NCBI GenBank assembly: GCA_008729055.1
Contig: SDUX01000007.1
Span: 186,001-250,000 of the forward strand
Reading direction: 5' to 3'
From: Pyropia haitanensis
Taxonomy: Eukaryota; Rhodophyta; Bangiophyceae; Bangiales; Bangiaceae
Length of the DNA stretch: 64,000 bases
The notes under the pieces were generated by a model, which ran no database searches, was not told where the DNA came from, and saw nothing but the letters and a program-made list of their open reading frames with translations. The translations under genes and the position numbers were made by a program. Below, piece after piece: positions 21,801-33,879 of the stretch; within the stretch, counting starts at the first letter, position 1; each line of letters starts with the position of its first letter.

Positions 21801-24800
21801 ACCACCCCCCCTACTGCGACAGCCAACGGTGGTGGGGGGGGGGCCGGGCCGAGGCACGCGAGGCGCGAGGAGCTGCACTGGCCGCGTCGGCGCTGGGCGT
21901 TGTTGGTGCCGGACGTGTGGACGTGGCCGCGGACGCGGGCGCGTGGGCAGCACTGGTGGGCCGCCTACGAGCCCTCGCCCTCGCCCACGCGGATCCGCTG
22001 CGGGCGGCCACGTGTGCGGGGCACGTGGCCGCGGAGGCGCCCGCGGCGGGGCATCCACCGCAATCGGCGCGTCCCGCTCCCGCACAAATATTGCGGGCGG
22101 CGGGCGCCTCGCCCGCGCGATCGCCAGCCGCGAGGCCGATCCCCCCCCCGGACGATCTCCCCACGGGGGGCCGGGGCGCGGCGAAACCGCCACCTCCCCC
22201 ACCCCTCCGGGGGGGCAGGGGTTGGCGGCGACCCGCCGCCGGCGGTTACGAATTCGCCGCCGCCGCCGTCGGCGGTGGCAGATTCGCCGCCGACGCCGCC
22301 GCCGGCGGTGGTAAATTCACCGCCGCCGCCGCCGGCCGGTTTTGTTTCGCCGCCGCCGCCGGCCGATTTTGTCTCGCCGCCGCCGCCGCCGCCGGCGACC
22401 GCGGCGAATTCGCCGTCGTCCGCCCGGCGGCACGCTGCACACGTGCGGCGTGGTGCGGTTTTGGCTTCGTCCCTTCTCCCGGCCACGGGGGCGGCGGCGA
22501 TCTGGCCGACCTCGCCGCCGGCACCGTCTGGCCAGCCCGCGCCGCGGCTTTGGCTGCGGCCACGGCGCCGGCGCGCAGCGGACAGGGGCACCGCCCGCTC
22601 GGCAGCAACCCCCACTTTTTTGTCGTTGGGGTGGTCAGGCGGGGGCGGTGGCGGCGGGGCGGATGGCGCGCTGCCACCCCCGCGGTCGGTGGACCCGCCG
22701 GCTGTGGCGGCCGCCACCGGCGCCTCCCGCGGTTGCCACGATGGCGCCGGCGCGGCGCCGCTGGCGGCCACACTTGCGGCCGGTCCGCTGGCCGGGCGGG
22801 TCGGGGCGGGCGAGGGGCCACCTCCCCCTGTCGTCGCCCCGGCCAAGGCCGGCTGCCGCGAGCGGCGGCGGGACGGTGGCGCCGCGGACGGCGCGGCGGC
22901 GAGGCCCGGCGGCAAGAGCGGCACGGCCGTAGCGGCTGGCTGCGCGGGCGGTGCGGTGGCGGCAGCGGACTGCGCAGCCGCGGTGTCGGTGGTGGTACTG
23001 CCGGTGGCGTCGGCGTCCGCGGACGGCGCCGGGACGGCAGCGGGCGTCGGCGACGCGACGGTGGAGGGCGGCGGCGACCTGGCGACCGTGGCGGCGGCGG
23101 CTGGGTTGGGCGTCGGCGCGGGGGTGGTCACGGCGACGGGTGGGCGCGGGGCGCCAGGGAGGGTGGACCGCCGCGCGCTGGCTGCGCCGGCCGCGACGGC
23201 GACGGCGGGGGAGCCTGGCGGGGGCTGGGGCAGTGGCGGGGGCGGCACGGTCCCACGGGATGGAGGGGGGCGTCCCCCTCCGTCGTCCCCCACGCCTCCG
23301 CCCGGCCGACTCCTGCCGCTGCCCCGGCCGCCGGCAAGAGGGCGACGCCGGGCTGCGGCGGGGCGCTGGCGGACGCTGCCGCTGACGAGGCACCGGCGGC
23401 GGCGCGGACGGCGGGGGGGACGACGGGCGGCGCCGGCGCGGCAAGGCTGGCGAGGGGCGGCGACGCGGTGGCGGCGACGACTGCGGACGGGCCCGGCGTC
23501 GGCAGAAGCGCGTCGGCGGCGACGGGTGGACGTGTGGCGCTGGAGGGGTCGGATTGCTGCGCCCCGGCCGCGCCGGTGACGGCGATGGGGGTTGGTGGGG
23601 CTGGCGCGGCCGCTGGCGGTGGCGGGTGCGGCAGGGGCGTGTCTGATGGGGGGGGCCGATACCCCTCCCGCGGCGCCCCCGCTGCCGACCGGCCAGCCCC
23701 CGCGCCACGCCCCCCCCCAGCGGGCGGCCTGGTGCCACGGCCGCCCCGGCGAGGGGGGGGGGTGCTTGTCGCGGCGGGCGCGGGGTCGCCGGACTGGTGC
23801 CCGGCGGGGGGGTGCGATTCCCCCCTGGCGGCCCCGCCGGCTGTGGTGGCGGATTCGCCGCCGCCGCTGTCGGCGGGGGCAGATTTTTCGCCGCCGCTGC
23901 CGGCGAGGGCGAATTCGCCGCAGGTGCCCCCGACCGGATTCGTTCCGCCACCGCCGCCGCCGATGGTGGCGGCGGCGATTTCGCCATCGTTCGCCCGCCG
24001 CCCCGCCGCCCGCCGGCGGCAGGGTGCGTTGATTGCCTCGCCCCCGCCCACGGCCACGGGCGCGGGGGCGGTAAGGTCCACCGCGCCGCCGGCGGCGTCT
24101 GCGGTGTTCGCGCCGCGGCTGCTGTCGCGGCCACGGCGCCGGCGCGCAGGCGGCGGGAGCGCCGCCCGTACGGCGGCGATACCCACCTTTTTGTTGGGTG
24201 GGGGGCCGAGCGGTGGCGTTGGCGGTGGGGCGCGTGGCACGCCGCCGTCCCCGCGGCTGGTGGACCCGCCGGCGGCGGCCGCCGCGACCGGCACAGCAAG
24301 CGCCACCGCGGCCGGTGGGCCGGCCCGGCGGGTTGGCGGGTGCAGGCGGCTGCCGCCTCCCGCCGACTCCACGGTCGCGGCCGGCGGCCGCGCGCGGGGG
24401 CGCCACGGCGGCGCAGCGGACGGCGCGGCGGCGGCGCCCTATGAGGGCGGCACGGCAGCGGAGGCCGGCCGCGCGGCCGATGCGGGGGGGGCAGTCGACT
24501 GCGGCGGCCCCGCGCCGGCGGGGGTGCTGGCGTTCGCTTCGGCGGCCGCGGACGGCGCCGCGACGGCGGACGGCGGCGGCGACGTGACGACCGCGGCGGC
24601 GGCAGATGGGCTTGGCGTTGGCGCGGGGGCGGGGGCGGCGACGGGCGGGCGCGGGCCGCCGGGGAGAGGGGACCGCTGCGCGCTTGACGCGCCGGCCGCG
24701 ACGACGACGGCGGGGGAGTCTGGAGTGGGCCGGGGCAGTGGCGAGGGCGGCGAGGTCCAACGTGATGGAGGGGGGCGATCCCCCTCCGTCGGCCCCCACG

Positions 24801-27141
24801 CCTCCGCCCCGCCGACCCCCGCCACTGCCCCAGCCGTCGGCATGGCGGCGACGCCGGGCTGCGGCGGGGCGCTGGCGGAGGCTGCCGACGACGCGGCGTC
24901 GGCGGCGGTGTGGACGGCGGCGGTGAGCGCGGCCGGCGCCGGCGTGGCAGGGCTGGCGAGGGGCGGCGACGCGGCGGCGGCGACGACTGCGGACGGGCCC
25001 GGCGTCGGCGCAGGCGCGGCGGTGGCGACGGGAGGACGTGCGGTGCTGGGGGGGCGGACGGCGGCGCGCCGACCGCGCCGGAGACGGCGGGCTGGGTGGG
25101 CGCGGCGGGAGGTGGTGGCGGGCGTGGACGGGGGCTACATGGCGGGGTTGAGCGCAGCCACGTTGCCTGCGCCCCCGCTGCCGTCCTGCCTGCTCCCGCG
25201 CCACGCCCCTCCGCGGCTGGCGACACGGCCGCCTTTTTGGGCAGCGGCAACGCGCTGGCTTGGGGTGGCGGCGCTGCGTCTGCTGTGCTGCTGGCTGAGG
25301 CGGCGGCGGACGACGGCGGCGCGGCGTTGGCGGCGGACGGCGCCGGCACGCCGTCGGCGCCGAGCGCGGTTGGGCGTGGCGTCCGCGGTGGGGTGTTGGC
25401 GGCGTCGGGCCGCCGTGGGGCTGCCGGCCGCAGCGCGGCTGACGCGCCGGTTCGGGCGGTGCTGGCCGGCGCAGGGCGGCAGGCCGCGGCGGGGCGTGCT
25501 TGCGGGGCGCCGGGCAGGGGCGGTGGTTGCGCAGGTGGACTGCTGGGAGGGGGCAGTCCGCACCCTTCTGGCGGCCCTCCTGCTGCGGCCACCGCCCGCT
25601 GGCTCACCCCTGGCGCTGGGACGCCGGGAGGTGGCTGGCTGTCGGGCGCCCCACACCCGACTTGCGAGGCGCCCGTGCCAGCCGCCTCGATGGCGTGGCC
25701 GAGCGGCACAGTCGGCCACGGTAGCGGCGGCGGTGCGGCCGCATCGCCGGCCGCTGCCTGGGAGGGCGCCGGCGCTGCGCCGCTCATCGCCACCATGGGG
25801 TGGGCGGATGCCGTGCGGCTGCACCTGCCGCTCGCCTCTCCGACGGAGGCCGCCACGACCAACGACGACGGCGTCAGCGGGCCCGCCGCCGCGGCCGCGG
25901 CCAGCCCCTGCCGGCCGGCGACGCCCTCGCCGCCGGTCTGGACGGCACCCATCACTGGGTCGCCGGGGTGGTCCACGCGGCCGGGGCGGCCGCGCTCGCC
26001 GTCCGGCCGCCGTTTGATTGCGGCCGAGCCGCCGTCCAGCCGCGGCCCCCCGGCGCCGGTACCCCTCGGGGTACCCCGCCGCGCCCCAAGCGCGGCGCCG
26101 GCCGCCGGTGTCGCCCCGCCGGGCTGCCCGCCAGTCTCCGCCTCACCTCCTGTGGTTCCCACCGACACCACGGCCCCTGGTCTACACTGGCCCATGGGAG
26201 ATGACAGAGCGGCGGCCACGGCGGCCTGGCAGCGGTGGCTGAGGGGTAACGCGCCGACGGCGCAGCGAGACCTGGCGCGGCCTGCCGCGCTGGCGGCGCA
26301 GACGCGGCTGTGGCGGCGGGCTTCCCTCGCCGGGCGGGCGCGCATGGCGGCATGTGAGGGGGGCGGCGCGGGTCTGTTTCTGGGCGCCCTCCCCACCAGC
26401 GGCCGGGCGGGCACCCGCATCGGCGGGGATGAGATGCGGGCGGCCGTGCGGATGTGGTTGGGCGTTGCGGCGCGGCCGTCGGCTCGCCCTCTGCGCTGTC
26501 GCTGCGGCGCAGTGGTGCGCGCCGACGGCGCCCACTTTCTCGGAGAATGTTCCGAGCAAGTGGGCGACCGGACGCGGCGCCATCACGCCATCTCTCACCT
26601 CGTTGCCGACGCGCTGCGCGCGTCCGGACGGTGGGCGGCCGTCGAGCTGGAGCTCCGGCTGGGCGAGGAGCGCCAGGGCTCCCTCCGCCCGGACCTGTGC
26701 GCAACGCGCGCGGGGTCGGGCGTGCGCGTGTGGGGGGACGTTTCCGTCGTGTCCCCCCTGCGGGAGGTGGTGCTGTCGAGGGTGGTCGCCCACCCTCGAC
26801 AGGCTGCCGCCGCCGCCTGGCGGGAGGGGATGAAGGCGGCCAAGTACGGCGCTCATCTTCCTCCCGCCGACCCGCCATCCACCTTCACGCCCCTCGTGTG
26901 GGAGGCGTATGGTCGGGTGGGGCCGGCAACGGCAGAGTTCCTGGCGGCGGCGCTGGGGGGGCCGACGGGCGGCCCGGCGCATGCGACGCTGCTGCGACGC
27001 GTGAGCGTCGCGCTGTGGCGTGCCAACGCTCGGGCGGCCTTGACCGGCGTGCGCAACAGCACGCCCACCGCGGAGTCGGGCGACATGGCTACCACGGCCG
27101 CCGCGAGCGGCCACAACTTGCTTGCGAGAATTAGCGGGTAG
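18866..27141 (+). pseudogene. ORF2 of copy B, zinc fingers-RT-endonuclease polyprotein, frame-broken
   Basis: It starts at the ATG inside the ORF1 stop (ATGAGTGA). Residues C102, C107, H123 and H128 form a C2H2-type finger, and C146, C149, H168 and C172 a CCHC finger. RT follows: RPIGMPEALRK (motif 2), LDFRNAFN (motif A), GTQQGDPLGPLL (motif B) and YHDDVVVVG (motif C). Motif B is out of phase with A because of a 16-C run (20,909-20,924). A 2-nt deletion near 21,097 brings YHDD back in phase with motif A but not with B. A G-run of 7 instead of 8 near 25,048 shifts the end, where the CxC-H-C and RPD-x14-D endonuclease lies. About 1,350 low-complexity residues separate RT from endonuclease. Confidence 0.8.
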
Positions 27142-27200
27142 GGGGTAGTAGCCCCCCTGCGGGTGGTCTGAGGAATCCGTTCCTAGCAGAGAGTAAAACG
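27142..27200 (+). promoter_or_regulatory. 3' tail of copy B with hairpin
   Basis: 59 nt from the ORF2 stop to the 5S junction. Identical to the tail of copy C; contains the aggaa-tccg-ttcct hairpin and ends gagagtaaaacg. Confidence 0.6.
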
Positions 27201-27304
27201 GAGACACGTGCACCGGAACCCATTCCGAATTCCGAAGTTAAGCGTCCACGAGCTGGGTTAGTAGTCTGGTGAGGGATCACAGGCGAACCCCCAGTGCTGT
27301 ACGT
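27201..27304 (+). pseudogene. 5S rRNA gene lacking nucleotides 1-16, between copies B and C
   Basis: 5S nucleotides 17-120 follow the tail of copy B directly and at the same time open copy C. It retains the internal promoter region and T7 terminator and lacks the 5' strand of helix I. Confidence 0.85.
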
Positions 27305-27903
27305 CTTTTATCCTTTTTTTGTTGTTTTCTCCACCGACAGAAATGGGGACACATGAAGAAGCGGGGGTGAAAGAGGGGCAGCCGTGAAGAGGCACAAGAG
27401 CAGGCCACAAAAAGAAAAAAAATGCACAACACATTCGCTAAAGCCAGTCTACGGCGCTCGAGTGTGAGAACAGTAAGGGCACGTGTATTAACGTCAGCCA
27501 TCGCGATTATTCGCCGAGATCTTTGCCACGTATACACATGATCGCTCGGATGGGTCGGTGGGGCCTAGTCAACGACGTGAGGGGAGCTAAGCGGGCCGAA
27601 ATGGGCCTCATTGTCGTCAAATCAGGCAATGAAGTTAGAAATGAACGCGGCGGAAGAAACGCCGGGCACGAATGAGCGTGTGCCGACTCGTGACGGATAA
27701 TCTGGTCGCTGGGCTGGCGGGAGCCATCCCGCGAGCCATACGCTGCGAGTTTGGCTCGCGCGGGGGCTCGGAGCCATCCGAGAGCCATACCATCCGAGAC
27801 GGTTGCTCCCTCTCGCGCTTTTGTGGCGGGGTTCCTCTGTGGGGGGACCCCCTCGACACGGGGGCCCCCCTTCTTGTTCGTACCCCTTCTTTTTTCCGGC
27901 GCT

Positions 27904-30420
27904 ATGGCTTCGGCCGTAGCGCCGGGGTGCGGCGGAGTGGCGCTGGCGCGCGCGATTGTCGCGGTCGTCGTCGCCGTCGCCGCCGATGCGGCGCCGGTTG
28001 AGCGAATGAGTTTGTTGGATTCGGCCCTTACAGTGATTCGGGCCAATGGGGAGGCGGCATTCGCCTCCCCGGCGGATTCTTGTCACCCTCCGGCGCTTGT
28101 TGCCCCTTCTTCTTCCCCGGCTTCCCCACCCACCATCGACTCGTCTCCTCCCGCGGCCGCCCCTTCCTCCCCTCCGGGCGCGATCCTTACCCCGACGGCC
28201 GTTCCGGCCGCGGGGGCTACTTCCTCCGCCTTCCCCGCCCCCGCGGACGCCGCGATGGACACGGGGGGCGCGTTCACCCTCGTTGAGCGCCGTCGCCGCG
28301 GCGGTGCCCGCCGCCGTCCCCCCCCCCTTGCTGATGCCGCGGCGGGGGAGCGCCGTGCCTCGGCGGCGACTGACGTCGGGGACGTCGCGGCGGCCACGGG
28401 CAGCTACGCGGCGGCTGCGGCCAAGCCTGCTGCTGGCGCGGCGGCCGGTCACCACGCGCCTGACCGCGACGCCGGCGGCGTGCCGGGTGGCCGTCCTGCT
28501 GCCCACGGCGAGCTTCCCTCTTCCTCCCCCGCCGTCTCTGGCGTGGACGCGGCGGCGGCAAAGCTGAGGGCGGCCGCAGTCGCGCGTCTGCGCGCCTTGG
28601 CGCGCGACTCGCGCGGCGTGCCCGCGCTGGAGACTGTCTATCTGCGCGGGGTGCCACGCGAGGCGCGCGCCAAGGACCTGCGCGTCCTCCTGGCGCAGGT
28701 GACGGGCACCCCTCCGCGGGCCATCGTCGACGTCGACCGTTTTGGTGCGTTGGCGGCGGTGACGCTGGAGGCGGGGGCGACGGTTACTTTTGTGGCGGCC
28801 GTCCGTGCCCCCGCGGCGGCCGAGTTCTTCTCGGTCGCCGAAGGGTTCGACCCACTGTCCCGCGACGCGCTCGGTGCTCGCCGCCGTCGCGCCCTGGGCG
28901 CCGCAGCGGGGGACAAGACGGCGGCGGACTTTTTTGTCCGCCGCCTCACAACCAAGCTGGCCCAGCTGGACGTGCGGCGCCAACTGCCGGCGCGCCTGCG
29001 CGACGCTCTGCGTCGGCACGTGCATCAGCAGCTGGCGCCGCACGTCGCGACGCTGGGGGCTGCCGCCGAGACGTCTGTGCCAGCAGCTAACGCGCCTCCC
29101 TCCGCTGTTGGCGAAAGCGTGGCCGCTGCTGCAACCGCCCCGGGCGCCGCCACGACGGCCGGCCCGGCACTGGCGGCCCCGGCCGGCCCTGCGTGGCGCT
29201 CCCCCGCGCAAGGCGTCCCGGCCGCGAGGCCCGCCGTGGCGGGGTCTCTGGTGATGCCGGTCGCGCCGGCGGCAACGGCCGTGGCGGCATGCCCGGCCGG
29301 AGAGCTCCTTCCGGCCGGGGGTGCAGGCACGGGCGCTGTTGCCGAGCGCCCGCCACGGGTTTGGCGCCGCGCCCGCCCGGCTGGCTGCACCCGGCCCCCC
29401 CCCACGGCTGCCGACGGCGGTGGTGTGGCCGCGGACCGAAGCGCTGTCCAGCGCAGCGGGCGCGCTGCGACGGGCGCCGTAACGTCGGCGGCGGGCGGGG
29501 AGGGGTGCCGTCCGTCCGAGGCCGCGTGCCCCGCCCCGACCGGGGGAGCGACCGCCACCTGCCCGGCCAGCGCGACCAACCCCCCCCCCACCCATCTTTC
29601 TGACGCACATGGCGTGCGCCGCCCGGAGCCGTCACCCCTGCCGCCCTCCTCTCGCGAAGACGGCCCCCCCCCTGGCCCCCCGCCGCCTGCGGCTGCACGG
29701 CTGGGCCCGGTAGGCGGCGGGGCAGCGACTTCTGCAGCGGGCCACGGCGAGGCCACGGACGCGGCCAGCGCGGCAACCGCGGGCGCCGCGGGCACCCCCG
29801 CCGCCAACCGCTCTGACCGCGCCGACGGCGGAGGGGGGGAGCTCCTGGAGGAGGAGGAGCTGACCCCTGCTCCGCCGGCCTCCACGGCTACCCCACCCAC
29901 GCCTCCCACCCCGTCCCCCTCCCGCCCGGGTCTGTCCGTGGCCGCAGCCGCAGTCGATGCGCGCCGGGCGAAGCGCGGCCGTAGCCACCTCCGGGCGGCC
30001 GCGCGTCGCAGCGCAAACGCCGCCGCGGCCCGCCGGCTCGACGTGGCCGCCTGCTGTGCACTGGCCGCGGCGGCGGTTCCGCTTCCGCGACCGGAGTCCG
30101 GCGCGGCCGCTTGCGCGGATGCGCCGGCGGGCGGCACGGGCGGCGGGGGTGACGCGATGGACATCGTCGGCCCCGCGGCCGTCCCGGAGCCTGCCCCGCC
30201 GCCGCCCCTGTCGGACCCGGTGCCTCGGTCGCCGGGCGGGGAGCGGACGCCCAAGGCGACCCGCACGCCCGCCCGGACGGAGGCCCCGCGCCGGCGGAGC
30301 ACGGCGCCGCCGCCGCCGCGGTTTGAGGCGGCGGCCGCCGCGGAGATGTCCGCGCCGTCAGCGTCGCCGACGCCCCTCGGGGCCGCCCCCTGCGCTAGCG
30401 ACGTCGTGCACAATGAGTGA
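27904..30420 (+). CDS. ORF1 of copy C, RRM-like retroelement protein, intact (838 aa)
   Basis: One open frame from ATG 27,904 to TGA 30,420; no frameshift is needed. The N-terminus carries SALTVIRANGEAAF, then a Pro/Ser/Ala-rich linker, then FTLVERRRRGGARRR, a basic patch of a kind common in ORF1 proteins. Residues about 240-320 (TVYLRGVP, KDLRVLLAQV, AIVDVDRFG, AAVTLEAGA) have the alternating strand/helix pattern of an RRM-like fold. The following 100 residues are Arg/Ala-rich and helical. The C-terminal half is low-complexity Ala/Pro/Gly with an acidic ELLEEEELTP patch. It probably coats the element RNA. The stop overlaps the ORF2 start by 8 nt, which suggests coupled translation. Confidence 0.75.
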   Translation: MASAVAPGCGGVALARAIVAVVVAVAADAAPVERMSLLDSALTVIRANGEAAFASPADSCHPPALVAPSSSPASPPTIDSSPPAAAPSSPPGAILTPTAVPAAGATSSAFPAPADAAMDTGGAFTLVERRRRGGARRRPPPLADAAAGERRASAATDVGDVAAATGSYAAAAAKPAAGAAAGHHAPDRDAGGVPGGRPAAHGELPSSSPAVSGVDAAAAKLRAAAVARLRALARDSRGVPALETVYLRGVPREARAKDLRVLLAQVTGTPPRAIVDVDRFGALAAVTLEAGATVTFVAAVRAPAAAEFFSVAEGFDPLSRDALGARRRRALGAAAGDKTAADFFVRRLTTKLAQLDVRRQLPARLRDALRRHVHQQLAPHVATLGAAAETSVPAANAPPSAVGESVAAAATAPGAATTAGPALAAPAGPAWRSPAQGVPAARPAVAGSLVMPVAPAATAVAACPAGELLPAGGAGTGAVAERPPRVWRRARPAGCTRPPPTAADGGGVAADRSAVQRSGRAATGAVTSAAGGEGCRPSEAACPAPTGGATATCPASATNPPPTHLSDAHGVRRPEPSPLPPSSREDGPPPGPPPPAAARLGPVGGGAATSAAGHGEATDAASAATAGAAGTPAANRSDRADGGGGELLEEEELTPAPPASTATPPTPPTPSPSRPGLSVAAAAVDARRAKRGRSHLRAAARRSANAAAARRLDVAACCALAAAAVPLPRPESGAAACADAPAGGTGGGGDAMDIVGPAAVPEPAPPPPLSDPVPRSPGGERTPKATRTPARTEAPRRRSTAPPPPRFEAAAAAEMSAPSASPTPLGAAPCASDVVHNE

Positions 30421-33400
30421 CAACGCCGGTGACGCGGGCGCGGCACCAAGGGGAGCCGCCGGCCTGCCTTGCGCGGCCCCCCTCCCCGCCACTCCTCTCT
30501 CGCCGCCGACGGCGGCGCGGACATCGTCCCCCCAACCCCACCTAGCTCAGCGTGGACGCACGTCACCTCCGGGGCGGCGGATTTCGCGCTCCTCTCCCCC
30601 CCCCCCACCCCAGGCGAGGTGGCGTCTTCTTCTTCCCCGGTCAGATCTTCCACCCCCGTTGTGGCCACCCTTGCCACTGCCGACGTGGTCGGAGGGGGCG
30701 GGCCACTTTCTGTTTGCCCGGTGCCCGGATGTGGACACCGGGCGGCGGGTGCCGCGGGGGGCCGGCCCGCCCTGGCTCACTTGCGCTCGTCGCACACCGC
30801 GGGAGAGGTTCCCGCAGTGGCCATGACGGCGCTGCGCCTGCGCCCCTGTCCGCACTGCGACCGCCCCTTTTTGGCGTGGAAGCGTGGCAAGGGGCCGACC
30901 TCGTGGTCGGCCCACGCGGTGCAGTGCCCGGTGCGGCGGCGGCGGCTGGCCGAAGCCGCGCCGATGACTGGGCGCAGCGGAAACGTCTTCCCCCCCCCCC
31001 CTGCGCCCCGCCAACAGCCACGGGCACGCCGCCGCCTGGCGCCTCCCCCCCCACACCCCTGACCTCCTCGCCGCCGACCCCGGGGCGTGGCGACGCGCGA
31101 TGAGCGCCTTTTTAGCCGCCGCCCTCCCGGAAGGCGCGGACTGGGCGCCGATGGTGGCGTCGGGCGCTCGGACGTGCGCGCACGTCCCAACCGCCCTCCT
31201 CCCCGTGTGGCGGCGTTTGGGCGAGGAAGCGCTGGAATGGGTGGGCCAGCAGCCGTACAACGCCCAAGCATGGCAATGGCTGCTGACCCTCCCGTCTCTG
31301 GTTCTGCACGAGCCGGCCGCCGCCCGTGGGGCCCGGCCAGGCTACGCCCCACTGTCGCGGGCGGCGCGGGCGGCTGCCCTGCTGGGCGGGGACTTTGCTG
31401 CCGCGTTGGCCGACCGGAACGGCGGAGTGTGGCGGGAGGACCCGCTGGATGCGGCACGGGCCCCGCCCCCTGCAGCCCCTCTCACCCACACTCCCACAGG
31501 CGCCGCGGCTACAGGCGCCAGGCGCGGCGGCCAGCGGCGCGCAGCGGTTGCCGCCGCGGGCGGGCTCGGCGCCCGCCGGGGGGAGGCGGCGCGCAACTCC
31601 CGCCCGCTGACGCGCGCGCAGCGCCGGGCTCTGCGGCAGGTTCGGGCGGGGCGACTGACCGCCGCTGTCCGTTCGCTAGTGGGGGCGGACCCTGCGCCTC
31701 GCACGTCGGCGGTGTGGGCCAAGGCGCAGAGCCTCTTCCCCGCCGCGGCCACGGGTTTGTGCTCCTCCGCCTCTGTCGAGGCGGAGTTTGCCGAGGAGCT
31801 TGAGGAGCTCGAGATTGCGGCCTCGTGGGCTGAGCCCTACGAGGGCGAGGCCGTCCCTGCGGCGGCCGTCGAGGCCGCCATCCGGTCTGCACCGCGCGGC
31901 TCCGCGCCGGGGCCGTCTGGGCTGCGGGCCGAGCACCTTTCGGCGCTCGGCCCTGGCGGTCACGCCGCCCTGGTGAGGGTGGTGCGGTGGCTGACGGGGG
32001 AGGCGGCGGCGGCGCTCCCCCCGGCTGCGGCACAGGCGCTTGCCGGGGCGGAGCTTCTCCTGCTCCGCAAGCCGGGGCCGCCGGACGCCGCCGGCATCCC
32101 ACCTCTCCGCCCGATAGGAATGCCGGAGGCGCTGCGCAAGCTCGCCGCAGCCGCTCTGTCCCGCCACGTGCGCGCGGCGGCGGCGGGATTTTTCCGCCCA
32201 CTGCAGGTCGGCCTCGGCGTCAGCAGCGCCTGCGAGCGCTTGCTGCACGGCCTAGAGGCCCACCTGGCGCGACACCCCTCCCACGGGGTGCTGCAGCTGG
32301 ACTTCAGGAACGCCTTCAACCTGGTCGGGCGGGCGGCGGCGGTGGCGGTTCTGACACGCGCGTTTCCCGCCCTCATCCCGTATGTCACGTGGACGTACGG
32401 GGGCCGCCCGCCCCCAGTCTACGGGTGGGCGGCCGGCGGCGACGGCGTCTCGCCCCCCCCCCCCCCCCGCCTCCACCTACCGGCTCGCCCACGGCGGAGG
32501 CGCTACTCCGCGAGCTCCCCACGCGCCTCCGCCTGTGGGTCGAGCGTGGCACACAGCAGGGCGACCCGCTGGGGCCGCTGCTCCACGCCGCAGCACTGCA
32601 CTTGGTGCTGCTGCGGCTGGAGACACGGTTTCCCGAGCTGCTCTTTAGGGCCTACCACGATGACGTCGTCGTGGTGGGCCCCGTCGAGCAGCTCGGGGTC
32701 GCGCTTGCCGCAGCGGGCGAGGTCGGCCGCGCCGTGGACGCGGAGCTGGCGCCGGCCAAGTGCCGCGCCTGGTCGCCCACGGCGCGGCCACCGCCTGCTG
32801 ACCTCGCCACGCAGTGGAGCGCGGAGGGGATCGAGCAGTTTTCCACCCCCCTAGGCGGCCCGGACTTTGTCGACCGCGCGGTGGCCGCGGCGGTGCGCCG
32901 GCAGGAGGCGGTGGTGGCGGCCGTCACCGCTCTCCCAGACGAGGAGCTGCAGGCCCAGCTCCTCCTGCTGCGCCTCTGCGCGGGCCCGGGCACTACCTAC
33001 GCCCTCCGCGCCTTTCCCCCTGACGCCGGCGCGGCAGTCGCCGCTGCCTCTGACCGGCTGTCGGCGGCCGCCCTGGCGTCGCTGGTGGAGGAGGCGCACG
33101 ACGGACCGGCGGAACGCGCTGCGCTGCTGGAGCGCGCGGCGCTGCCGGTGGCCCTGGGCGGCCTCGGCCTGTGTGACCGGCGCCGGGTGGCGCCTGCGGC
33201 GGCGCTAGCGTCCTGGGTCGACGCCATCCGCGACGGCCAGGCGCACTCGCCAGCGCTGCGCGCCCTCGGCGCCGCCGTGACCGGCGCACCGGAGGCGAGC
33301 GCGGCGGAGGCGCGCGCGGCGGCGGAGGCTCGGACGGCCGCCGCGGACCACCCCCCCTACTGCGACAGCCAACGGTGGTGGGGGGGGGGCCGGGCCGAGG

Positions 33401-33879
33401 CACGCGAGGCGCGAGGAGCTGCACTGGCCGCGTCGGCGCTGGGCGTTGTTGGTGCCGGACGTGCGGACGTGGCCGCGGACGCGGGCGCGTGGGCAGCACT
33501 GGTGGGCCGCCTACGAGCCCTCGCCCTCGCCCACGCGGATCCGCTGCGGGCGGCCACGTGTGCGGGGCACGTGGCCGCGGAGGCACCCGCGGCGGGGCAT
33601 CCACCGCAATCGGCGCGTCCCGCTCCCGCACAAATATTGCGGGCGGCGGGCGTCTCGCCCGCGCGATCGCCAGCCGCGAGGCCGATCCCCCCCCCGGACG
33701 ATCTCCCCACGGGGGGCCGGGGCGCGGCGAAACCGCCACCTCCCCCCACTCCCTCCGGGGGGGCAGGGGTTGGCGGCGACCCGCCGCCGGCGGTTACGAA
33801 TTCGCCGCCGCCGCCGTCGGCGGTGGCAGATTCGCCGCCGACGCCGCCGCCGGCGGTGGTAAATTCACCGCCGCCGCCG

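Larger units (their letters stand above)
15660..27200 (+). mobile_element. 5S-associated non-LTR retrotransposon, copy B (11,541 bp)
   Basis: A full-length unit: 5S nucleotides 17-120, spacer/leader to 16,357, ORF1 (16,358-18,873), ORF2 (18,866-27,141) and a 59-nt tail joined to 5S nucleotide 17 at 27,201. There are no LTRs and no poly(A). The RT plus C-terminal restriction-like endonuclease places it in the early-branching non-LTR group (R2, R4, NeSL, CRE and relatives). Members of that group insert into fixed sites in repeated RNA genes. Site choice in 5S after nucleotide 16 is inferred from three identical 3' junctions. Confidence 0.85.
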
